DNA of 56,808 nt from CAZVWV01 sp964631745 (GTDB lineage Bacteria > Bdellovibrionota_C > UBA2361 > JBGSMV01): NCBI GenBank assembly GCA_964631745.1, contig CAZVWV010000004.1, positions 1-56,808 on the forward strand, in the 5' to 3' direction. The position numbers and the translations under genes are program-made. Below are positions 25,841 through 33,415 of this stretch, in pieces. Below the pieces are notes generated by a model. That model saw only the letters and a program-made list of their open reading frames with translations, made no database searches and was not told the origin of the DNA. Positions within the stretch are counted from its first letter, which is position 1. Every line of letters begins with the position of its first letter.

Positions 25841-26040
25841 TACACCTTAGAGGTCATCCACAAATTCTTCGTGGTCTTCGTGGTTAAATTGTTTAATATA
25901 TTCACCACGAAGAGCGCGAAGAGCACGAAGAATTTGTGGACTGCCTCTACGACTGATGTAGAGAAACAAAGCCACTTTTGTAAGTAGTATCAACAGATTG
26001 CCTCCCCAGTAAGTGACATTCCGCTCGGAGACCATGCGCG
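25841..26040. repeat. Repeat family B, second copy
   Basis: Carries the ACACCTTAGAGGTC left section, the CACGAAGAGCGCGAAG hairpin (25860-25945), GCCACTTTTGTAAGTAGTATCAAC, and the right end CAGTAAGTGACATTC (26007-26021), then CGCTCGGAGACCATGCGCG, which matches the left flank of copy 1 reversed. Its left terminal repeat is missing. A stretch AAAACCCCGGGG (25827-25838) just before it resembles the end of family A. Confidence 0.8.
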
Positions 26041-26091
26041 ACTTTAAGAGGCTTAACGCACGCCGCGGTAACGCCCAGTAATAACGGCAAG

Positions 26092-27105
26092 TTAAAACCA
26101 GATATCTTTATATAGCTCGGGATTATCCAAACACATGCCGGCACCCTTTACGACTGCTGCCAACGGATCGTCAGCTATGGTCACAGAAACCTTAAGCTCT
26201 TCGCTCACGCGTTTATCGAAGCCCTTTAGTAAGGCGCCGCCTCCGGCTAGCGCTATGCCTGAAGTCATTATGTCACCGGAAAGCTCGGGGGGCGTGTTTT
26301 CTAGCGCATGCCGAACGCCGGTGATGATTGAGTTCACCACCTCAGCGATAGCCTCACGCACTTCGGATCCGCTCACCACAAGGGAGCCTGGCGCTCCGCT
26401 TGTGAGACTGCGGCCGCGTACCTCCATCTCTTGCTTATCATAATCCGGATGCGCCGTACCGATTGTTTTCTTAATTAGTTCGGCTGTGGATTCACCGATC
26501 AAGAGATGATGCCGCCTGCGCATATAATTAATGATGGACTCATCCATGGCGTCTCCGCCTTGGCGAAGCGAGACGGAATGCACCACGTCTTTTAAGCTAA
26601 TCACGGCGATGTCGGTTGTTCCGCCGCCGATATCCACGATTAAACTAGCCACAGCCTCAGTAACCGGAAGATTGCAGCCGATGGCGGCCGCCATGGCTTC
26701 GTCTATCAACTTCACATCACGCGCTTCGCCTTCAATGGCGTCTCGAATCGCGCGCTTCTCAACTTCGGTGATGCCACTTGGCACGCCAACTATTACATGA
26801 CCTTTCATTAAGGCACGCGACCTCTTACGAGCCAGCCCGAGAAAATGTTTCAACATCAAACTAGCGACTTCAAAGTCAGCGATCACGCCGGTTCGAACCG
26901 GGCGGATTACTTTGACCCCTTCTGGGGTACGTCCCAACATGACTTTGGCTTCCGAGCCGAAAGCCACTACCTGCTTTCGCTGTCCGTCAAACCGCAGAGC
27001 AACTATTGAGGGCTCGTTCAAAATGATACCGGCCCCCTTCTCGTACATGAGGGTGTTGGCGGTACCTAAGTCTATTGCTAAATCTCTGGCGTAGAGCCTG
27101 AACAT
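26092..27105 (-). CDS. mreB: Rod shape-determining protein MreB
   Basis: MreB is the bacterial actin that organises cell-wall synthesis along the long axis. The 337-residue protein has the phosphate-1 motif DLAIDLGTANTLMY, the phosphate-2 block IVDIGGGTTDIA near 165, and the adenosine motif ALAGGGALLKGFDKR near 295. I chose ATG 27105 with GAAGG upstream; an in-frame TTG sits one codon earlier. MreC/MreD genes do not follow it here. Confidence 0.95.
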   Translation of the reverse strand: MFRLYARDLAIDLGTANTLMYEKGAGIILNEPSIVALRFDGQRKQVVAFGSEAKVMLGRTPEGVKVIRPVRTGVIADFEVASLMLKHFLGLARKRSRALMKGHVIVGVPSGITEVEKRAIRDAIEGEARDVKLIDEAMAAAIGCNLPVTEAVASLIVDIGGGTTDIAVISLKDVVHSVSLRQGGDAMDESIINYMRRRHHLLIGESTAELIKKTIGTAHPDYDKQEMEVRGRSLTSGAPGSLVVSGSEVREAIAEVVNSIITGVRHALENTPPELSGDIMTSGIALAGGGALLKGFDKRVSEELKVSVTIADDPLAAVVKGAGMCLDNPELYKDIWF

Positions 27106-27258
27106 CAAAAATACCTTCTATAATAATCGAGACTAATAAGTAGGGTTTATTTCGAATTAATGCAAGCAGCTCAACCGTCTAAAATAACGTTCTAGCAAAT
27201 CAGAGCTATTGCCGAAGGCCGCCTAGTCATACTCTACTTAGCTGTTGGAGGAATTTTT

Positions 27259-28113
27259 ATGAAAGACGTTAAAGTTTTGGGGGTTATCGGTTCAGGACAA
27301 ATGGGGGCAGGTATTGCCCAGGTGGCCGCCATGTCCGGGTATTCAACTCTGCTTTGGGATTCCAATAAACAAAATCTGGAGCGGGCTGCGACTGCCATTA
27401 AAGGTCAGCTCCAAAAACTAGTAGAGAAAGAAAAGATCACGGCCCAGCTGGCTGCCGAGACTCAGAAGAATTTGCGAGTGGCGGGGGCACTGACTGAGTT
27501 TAAAGAATGTGACTTAGTCGTAGAAGCTATTATTGAAAATTTTGAGATTAAGGAGAGATTATTTAAGGATCTCGACGGAATTTTAGCGCCCAGCGCCATT
27601 ATCGCCTCCAACACCAGCTCAATCTCGATCACTAAATTGGCGGCAACAACCAAACGTCCCGACAAAGTTTGCGGCATGCATTTTATGAACCCAGTGCCGG
27701 TCATGAAACTTGTTGAGCTAATCAGAGGTTTGCAGACAAGTGATGAAACTTACACTTGCGTCAAAGAGGTCTCGGAGCGCATGGGCAAAACTACAGTTCT
27801 GGCCCTGGATAACGCCGGGTTCATAGTGAATCGCATTCTGTGCCCCATGTTAAACGAAGCTATATTTCTGTTACAGGAAGGCTGCAAAGCAGAGGACGTT
27901 GACGCGGCTATGAAACTCGGCACCAATCAGCCCATGGGCCCCTTGACCCTGGCAGATTTTGTGGGGCTAGATACTTTGCTATTTATCTTGCAGATCCTTC
28001 ACCGCGAATTGGGCGAAGATAAATACCGCCCCTGCCCCCTACTAATAAAATATGTGGAGGCCGGGTGGTATGGCAAGAAGTCCGGACGTGGGTTTTATAA
28101 TTATCAGCAGTAA
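27259..28113 (+). CDS. hbd: 3-hydroxybutyryl-CoA dehydrogenase (3-hydroxyacyl-CoA dehydrogenase family)
   Basis: The 284-residue protein has the NAD motif GSGQMGAGIAQ near residue 10 and the conserved HFMNPVPVMKLVE, with catalytic-type SNTSSIS and GFIVNRI, then the short C-terminal domain with GPLTLADFVGLD. It oxidises or reduces 3-hydroxyacyl-CoA with NAD(H), in butyrate or fatty-acid metabolism. GGAGGAA lies 7 nt before the ATG 27259. It is divergent from mreB and followed 4 nt later by a small secreted protein gene. Confidence 0.92.
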   Translation: MKDVKVLGVIGSGQMGAGIAQVAAMSGYSTLLWDSNKQNLERAATAIKGQLQKLVEKEKITAQLAAETQKNLRVAGALTEFKECDLVVEAIIENFEIKERLFKDLDGILAPSAIIASNTSSISITKLAATTKRPDKVCGMHFMNPVPVMKLVELIRGLQTSDETYTCVKEVSERMGKTTVLALDNAGFIVNRILCPMLNEAIFLLQEGCKAEDVDAAMKLGTNQPMGPLTLADFVGLDTLLFILQILHRELGEDKYRPCPLLIKYVEAGWYGKKSGRGFYNYQQ

Positions 28114-28117
28114 TATT

Positions 28118-28498
28118 ATGCAAAATTTGCGAAATTTTGGATTGCTCCTACTTTGCGCTTCCGTGTTCTTTCAGACGCGCCAAGTTTTTGGCGATGCCTG
28201 CCAAGCCCTCTCAGTGAGCGACTGCTACACCTCGGAAAACTGTAGACTTGATTGCCCCAGAAAAAGCGGCGATCGCTCGCGATGTCGCGAGTACGCCGAT
28301 TATTTTTGTAGGCCGGTCAAGCCGCCCTGCGAAACTAACCACAAGAATTCGATCACTAAGCAAGCTTGTGAGGCAAAAGAAGGCTGCTCGTATGATCCCG
28401 GGAAATGCTTCTGCGGCTGCGATATCGATAAGAACCTGCAGTGCTCTTGTGCTTGCGGCGGCGGACCGCCGCCTAGCTGCCTAAACCGCCGAAACTAG
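28118..28498 (+). CDS. Small secreted cysteine-rich protein
   Basis: The 126-residue protein starts at ATG 28118, four nt after the preceding stop, and has a signal peptide (hydrophobic LLLLCASVFF, cleaving near FGDA). The mature part contains 16 cysteines in about 100 residues, many in pairs (FCGC, QCSCACG), with a GGGPPP stretch near the end. I do not recognise a family. The spacing suggests disulfide bonding or metal binding in the periplasm. Translation may be coupled to the upstream dehydrogenase gene. Confidence 0.65.
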   Translation: MQNLRNFGLLLLCASVFFQTRQVFGDACQALSVSDCYTSENCRLDCPRKSGDRSRCREYADYFCRPVKPPCETNHKNSITKQACEAKEGCSYDPGKCFCGCDIDKNLQCSCACGGGPPPSCLNRRN

Positions 28499-28503
28499 GC
28501 GAT

Positions 28504-29823
28504 TTAGCCCAGCATCAACCCTTGCACCAATTTCAACAGCTCCACATTATCAGAATGCCCTGTCATGTGCGCAGTCACCTTTCCTTGCAACGGCCGACCC
28601 AGCAGATAAAGGTCGCCTATTGCATCTAAAACTTTATGCCGCACGAGTTCGTCGGGGAAACGTAGCTCTGTGTTAACCGCACCTTCCGGACCAATTAGCA
28701 CGAAATTATCGAAGCGGCCTCCCAGCGCTAGTCCGGCTTGCTGTAGTTTGCCGATATCGCGCACGAATCCAAAGGTTCTGCAGGGAGCGATCTCTCGTTT
28801 ATAGCTCTCGGGGCTATCTAACTCGAAACAGAATTCCTGCTTACCGACCGGCAACGGATAATCCAACGAATAGCACACACTAAAGCTCTCACTCGGCTCG
28901 ATGCGGATAAACTCTCTCTCTTTCCTGTATTCCACGACTTTAGGAACTTTGATGGCGTACCATTCGCCCTCCTGCTCCTCAACGCCGGTTTCTTCAAACA
29001 GTCTGCAAAATTCTGAGGCTGAGCCATCCAGCACCGGCACCTCGCCGTTGCATTTTACCAGCAGGTTAGAGATACCGTATGCATGCAAGGCCGACATCAG
29101 ATGCTCTATTGTGGCGGCATGCGTGGCGCCCAAACGAATAGTCGTGGCATAGCCGGTAGATTGTACGAAATCCAGATGAGCCGGCACTACCGCCGTTTCG
29201 GAGACTCCTACGAAATGGATGCCGGAGTCAGGCGGCAACGGTTCGAGCACCAGTCCGCTTTTTCGACCAGAATGCAGCCCCTGACCGTACAAAACGGCGC
29301 TACCTGACAAGGTTCGTTGTCTTTGCGCACGACCCCGAAGTTTTTGATTCTGAAAAGCAACGCGATTGTAATTTAAATTTCTAGACTCCCCAATTCTCAG
29401 AGATTCCTGGGCTGTTGCAAGCCCAGCTTGTGTTTCATCAGTATCGGATTTCTCAAGGCCTAAGGCCCGGCGCGACATATTCACCGTGAGATTCAGATCG
29501 AGCGGCTTTTCGATAAAATCAAAGGCGCCAAGTCTCGTGGCCATCACGGCTGTTGGAATGGTGGCGTGGCCGCTAATCATAATTACGGCAACCGCAGGCT
29601 GGGCCTCCTTGATCCGCTTGAGAGTTTCAATCCCATCTATGCCAGGGAGCCAGATATCCATAAAGACCAGATCAGGTCTGTATTCCTCCAAAATCTTAAG
29701 CGCCACCAACCCGTCCTCAGCGGTGCGCACGCAAAAACCTTCGTCTTTTAGCACGCCCTCCAAGGAGCGCCGCACGCCCTGTTCGTCGTCAACAATCAGA
29801 ATTTTTTTTTGCTGAGTGGACAT
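28504..29823 (-). CDS. lpxC: Response-regulator receiver domain fused to LpxC
   Basis: The 439-residue protein has a complete REC domain at 7-120 (acidic pair Asp12/Asp13, phosphoacceptor Asp56 in VFMDIWLPG, Ser84, Lys106 in IEKPL), a linker at about 121-168, and a full LpxC domain at about 169-439. LpxC is the zinc deacetylase that commits UDP-acyl-GlcNAc to lipid A. The zinc and catalytic residues are visible: Glu240 and His241 (TIEHLMSA), His396 and Asp400 (RHKVLDAIGD), and His423 (TGHSDNVE). The REC part resembles NtrX-type receivers but no AAA+ or DNA-binding domain follows. It ends the translation block downstream of purA by 21 nt. REC phosphorylation might control lipid A synthesis; this is inference. 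Confidence 0.93.
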   Translation of the reverse strand: MSTQQKKILIVDDEQGVRRSLEGVLKDEGFCVRTAEDGLVALKILEEYRPDLVFMDIWLPGIDGIETLKRIKEAQPAVAVIMISGHATIPTAVMATRLGAFDFIEKPLDLNLTVNMSRRALGLEKSDTDETQAGLATAQESLRIGESRNLNYNRVAFQNQKLRGRAQRQRTLSGSAVLYGQGLHSGRKSGLVLEPLPPDSGIHFVGVSETAVVPAHLDFVQSTGYATTIRLGATHAATIEHLMSALHAYGISNLLVKCNGEVPVLDGSASEFCRLFEETGVEEQEGEWYAIKVPKVVEYRKEREFIRIEPSESFSVCYSLDYPLPVGKQEFCFELDSPESYKREIAPCRTFGFVRDIGKLQQAGLALGGRFDNFVLIGPEGAVNTELRFPDELVRHKVLDAIGDLYLLGRPLQGKVTAHMTGHSDNVELLKLVQGLMLG

Positions 29824-29844
29824 ACTAAAACTTCAAAACTTAAA

Positions 29845-31155
29845 TTATAGATATTCCTTTAAATCAGGCGGAATATCGCAAAGGATTACCCCGGCGCGTT
29901 CGGGAGAAACGCTAATAATCGAGAGCTTACAAGCTATCAATTCCTCGATGGCCCTTAGGTAGTTTTGGGCCTGCGCGGGCAGATCCGATAACTTTCTAGC
30001 TCCGGTAATATCCTCGCTCCATCCCGGGAAACTAGAGTAAACCGGCTCTATATTATCGATTTGCGAAGCTAAGGCCGGCAAATCATCTAGCGCTTTACCG
30101 TTTAGCTTATACCCCGTACAGATCTTGAGCTCCGGAAGACCGGAGAGCACATCCAGTTTGGTGAGCACTAACGATTTTAGGCCGTTCAATCTAACGGACC
30201 GCCGCACTAGCATGGCATCAAACCACCCGCAACGCCGCGGCCGCCCGGTAATAGTTCCAAACTCAGCGCCCTGTTCACGGATACGCTCGCCCACGGAATC
30301 GTGAAGTTCGGTCGGAAAGGGGCCGCTGCCCACACGCGTCGTATAGGCCTTACAGATTCCTATGATATGTCCCAAATTCTGGGGACCGATGCCGCAGCCC
30401 GTCAGGACGCCGCCTGTAATGGTGTGGCTCGATGTCACAAATGGGTAGGTGCCGAAGTTGATATCCAAGAAGGTGCCTTGCGCCCCCTCGAACACAATCT
30501 TCTCCCCAGCTCTGTAGGCATTCTCAATTAGCAAACTTCCGTTAGCGATAGATCCGGAAAATTCGTCGCGCGCCCGCTCAAGGATCTCCCAAACCTCCGC
30601 AAAAGCTACCTGCCGATCACTCTTCAGCACGAATTTTAGATAATCGTTGGCATGATCAAGACCAGACATCAAATTTTCTTTAATATTTTCAAGCGCCAAA
30701 AGCTCAGCCACACGTACACAGGTGCGCGCTGCGCGCTCTTCGTATGCTGGGCCGATTCCCCGCCCTGTAGTCCCAATTTTATTCTTGCCCTTTAACTCTT
30801 CGCGGGCCAAATCAATGGCGACGTGATGCGGCAACACAAGACTTGCTTCCCTATCCAAGAAAAGTCGTTCCGGCCCAATTTTAACGCCAGCTTTCCTTAG
30901 GTTATGTAACTCTTCGCTCAAAACCTTGGGATTTAGCACCACCCCGGCCGCTATCAGACACTTAACGCCAGGATGAAGCGCGCCGGAAGGCACTAGCGCC
31001 AGCTTGGTCTTCACACCGTTTACCACCAGCGTATGCCCGGCGTTATTCCCGCCGTTATAGCGCACCGCCCAATCAGATTTCGCGCTGAAGTAATCAACAA
31101 ATTTTCCTTTGCCTTCGTCGCCCCACTGCGCACCCAGAATAATTAATGAACTCAT
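29845..31155 (-). CDS. purA: Adenylosuccinate synthetase
   Basis: PurA makes adenylosuccinate from IMP, aspartate and GTP, the first committed step to AMP. The 436-residue protein has GAQWGDEGKGK right after the start, NGGNNAGHT, and the GTTGRGIGP and GTFLDIN blocks. Start ATG 31155 has AGGGAG upstream; an in-frame start 21 nt further up would overlap truB. It follows truB in the same direction. Confidence 0.97.
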   Translation of the reverse strand: MSSLIILGAQWGDEGKGKFVDYFSAKSDWAVRYNGGNNAGHTLVVNGVKTKLALVPSGALHPGVKCLIAAGVVLNPKVLSEELHNLRKAGVKIGPERLFLDREASLVLPHHVAIDLAREELKGKNKIGTTGRGIGPAYEERAARTCVRVAELLALENIKENLMSGLDHANDYLKFVLKSDRQVAFAEVWEILERARDEFSGSIANGSLLIENAYRAGEKIVFEGAQGTFLDINFGTYPFVTSSHTITGGVLTGCGIGPQNLGHIIGICKAYTTRVGSGPFPTELHDSVGERIREQGAEFGTITGRPRRCGWFDAMLVRRSVRLNGLKSLVLTKLDVLSGLPELKICTGYKLNGKALDDLPALASQIDNIEPVYSSFPGWSEDITGARKLSDLPAQAQNYLRAIEELIACKLSIISVSPERAGVILCDIPPDLKEYL

Positions 31156-31163
31156 AACGCTCC

Positions 31164-32027
31164 CTAAAAATTGCACCCGAAAACTAAGCGATCGCCGTCA
31201 CGGACCAACAATCCCGCCGAAAGATTTGAGTCCGTCTCTCGGTAAATAATCTGTTCTGGGATCACCTCAAGCTGTTGTTGCAACTGCCTCAGCCCCCGCT
31301 CGTCGCCATGCGTCAGAAGATTGAAGATATCCGAAGAAACCGAAAGCGCATGAGCTGAAGGCAGCAGAGCCTCTACCGGCAAGGCGTCATCGAAACTGAT
31401 ATCCTCAATGGCCTTGGCACTCGAAACGGAGAATGGCGAGGATCCCTCGCGCCTAAGACTCTCTAAACAACCACCGCACCCCAGAAGCGCGCCCAAATCG
31501 CGCGCGATCGAGCGAACGTAGGTGCCTTTCGAGCAAACCAGGCGAAAATTAACAGAGGCGGCGTCGTGCGGCTCGATCCGGAACTCGTCGATCCTCACCC
31601 TGCGAGACTTCAGCGAAATCTCCTCTCCCAGCCTCGCCAACTTATAAGCCCTTTCTCCGTTCACTTTCACGGCAGAAATCTTTGGCGGAATTTGCTCAAT
31701 TTCACCGGTGAAGTTTTTGGCAAGCGCCTTAACCTGTTCAAATTCAGGAAGGGCTGAACTTTCACGTAAGATATTCCCAGAGATGTCGTCTGAATCCGTT
31801 TCAATTCCGAAGCGAATGCGGCCACTGTATATTTTGGTGCCTGCCTCCACAAAATGAGCCAGCCTGGTAGCGCGGCCGAAAACACATACAAGTAACCCGG
31901 TCGCCATGGGATCCAATGTGCCACAGTGCCCAACCTTTTCGAGATCAAGTTTAGCTTTAAGCTGCGCTAAAGCCTTGGCCGACGAGCGGCCTTCGGGCTT
32001 ATCCAATAGAAACACCCCTGCCCTCAT
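31164..32027 (-). CDS. truB: tRNA pseudouridine(55) synthase TruB
   Basis: TruB makes pseudouridine 55 in the T-loop of tRNAs. The 287-residue protein opens with FLLDKPEGRSS, and has the catalytic aspartate in GTLDPMATGLL (about 38-48), then GEIEQIPPKISAVKVNGERAYKLAR. The stop is 9 nt before the purA start. It overlaps the nrnA stop by 4 nt (ATGA). Confidence 0.94.
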   Translation of the reverse strand: MRAGVFLLDKPEGRSSAKALAQLKAKLDLEKVGHCGTLDPMATGLLVCVFGRATRLAHFVEAGTKIYSGRIRFGIETDSDDISGNILRESSALPEFEQVKALAKNFTGEIEQIPPKISAVKVNGERAYKLARLGEEISLKSRRVRIDEFRIEPHDAASVNFRLVCSKGTYVRSIARDLGALLGCGGCLESLRREGSSPFSVSSAKAIEDISFDDALPVEALLPSAHALSVSSDIFNLLTHGDERGLRQLQQQLEVIPEQIIYRETDSNLSAGLLVRDGDRLVFGCNF

Positions 32028-33001
32028 CTATCTACCTCCACTTTAAGCGCCGCCAACAATTCGGCGCGCAAACCTTGCAAGTCTTTACGCCACCTAAAGG
32101 CGGCAGCAGCCTTATGGCCCCCGCCGCCAAAACGCGCGGCTACGGCAGAGAGGTCGTGCCTGCTTTCTTTAGCTCGCAAGCTCACCTTCCAGAGGTTTCC
32201 CTCAAATCTAATCAATGCTGAAAGTAAAACACCCTGGATATCCCGCGCCAGCTCTACTAGCCCCTCGGTATCATCCGGCCCGGCACCGCACTCAGCGTAT
32301 AGGCTCGGCTCTACCAATACTTCGGCAATTCTGCGATCAGCGTGGAACTGAATAGATCCCATGGCGCGCGATTCTAGTAACACCTGACGCCAGGGCTTTT
32401 GACTGTAGAGGTCTCCGCCAATCCGACTGGGGCTTGCACCCAATTTCACTAATTGCGAAGCCACCTCGAAGGTACGATTGGTAGTGCAAGCGTACCTAAA
32501 CGAGCCCGTGTCTCCGAGAATGCCTGCATATAAGCAGATCGCACTCTCTAAGGGGACGGAAAACTTTCCGGCCTGCAACAGCAAAAATATCAACTCAGAT
32601 GTGGAGGATGCGTTCTCTTCAACCACATTATGGCGACCGAAGAAATCATTAGAGATATGATGATCTATATTAAGAATGTTTGGAAATTCTTTAAATTTTT
32701 GCCAAACCGAATCCCCCAGGCGTTTAAGCTCTCCGCAATCACAAACGACCACAACTTCATAATTATCTGTTGGCAGAACTGAACCTACTTCGGCAATTCC
32801 AGGCAAAAAAGCAAAACGCTCCGGCGCGCGAGATTCGTTATAAACATAAACATCTTTTCCGGCCGCGCGTAGTGCATGCGCTAACCCCAGAGAAGATCCC
32901 AGCGCATCGGCATCCGGATTATAATGCGCAGCAATTAATATTTTATTCGCGGCCAGCAATTTTGCCGCTTCATCCATACTGCAGCCTTTCCGTGGACCCA
33001 A
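32024..33001 (-). CDS. nrnA: DHH-family bifunctional oligoribonuclease/PAP phosphatase NrnA
   Basis: The 325-residue protein has a DHH domain (HYNPDADALGSS near 28, the DHH motif in NIDHHISND) and a DHHA1 domain ending in RFGGGGHKAAAAF. NrnA degrades nanoRNAs and hydrolyses 3',5'-PAP. TTG 33001 has AGGAGG 5 nt upstream; an ATG at 32977 with AAAGG is an alternative. It lies 8 nt downstream of rbfA. Confidence 0.9.
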   Translation of the reverse strand: MGPRKGCSMDEAAKLLAANKILIAAHYNPDADALGSSLGLAHALRAAGKDVYVYNESRAPERFAFLPGIAEVGSVLPTDNYEVVVVCDCGELKRLGDSVWQKFKEFPNILNIDHHISNDFFGRHNVVEENASSTSELIFLLLQAGKFSVPLESAICLYAGILGDTGSFRYACTTNRTFEVASQLVKLGASPSRIGGDLYSQKPWRQVLLESRAMGSIQFHADRRIAEVLVEPSLYAECGAGPDDTEGLVELARDIQGVLLSALIRFEGNLWKVSLRAKESRHDLSAVAARFGGGGHKAAAAFRWRKDLQGLRAELLAALKVEVDR

Positions 33002-33009
33002 GATACCTC

Positions 33010-33363
33010 CTAACTCTTTTCAGACGCGTGAATTTTCGCAAAAAGCCGCTCAACTTCTTCGGCTGTGTCCAGCGTGTCGTCATAAAAGAATTTTATTTCC
33101 GGCACAAAGCGCACTTTCAAATCCGCCCCTACGGCTCTACGAAACATACCGCCAGCTGACTCAAATGCCTCTTGCACAATTTCACGACGCTCAGCATCAC
33201 CGGTTACGACCCAGTAAACCTTAGCGTAACGCAGATCCGGACTGATGACTACGGATGTGATGGTTACCAGAGTAAAACGAGGATCGGCTGTTCTCAATAA
33301 TTGCATGGCCAAAATCTCACGGATTTTCTCGGCAATTTGAAATGTACGACGTTTATTGGCCAT
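33010..33363 (-). CDS. rbfA: 30S ribosome-binding factor A
   Basis: RbfA is a KH-fold protein that helps the 16S rRNA 5' end mature. The 117-residue chain shows the family start RTFQIAEKIREILA, the SVVISPDLRYAKVYWVV strand pair, and the end block VRFVPEIKFFYDDT. It sits between infB and nrnA, which is its usual place. Confidence 0.93.
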   Translation of the reverse strand: MANKRRTFQIAEKIREILAMQLLRTADPRFTLVTITSVVISPDLRYAKVYWVVTGDAERREIVQEAFESAGGMFRRAVGADLKVRFVPEIKFFYDDTLDTAEEVERLFAKIHASEKS

Positions 33364-33415
33364 AAATTAATGAAACCTCGTGCTGATCGAGAATTAAAGG
33401 GCCCTATTAGATATA

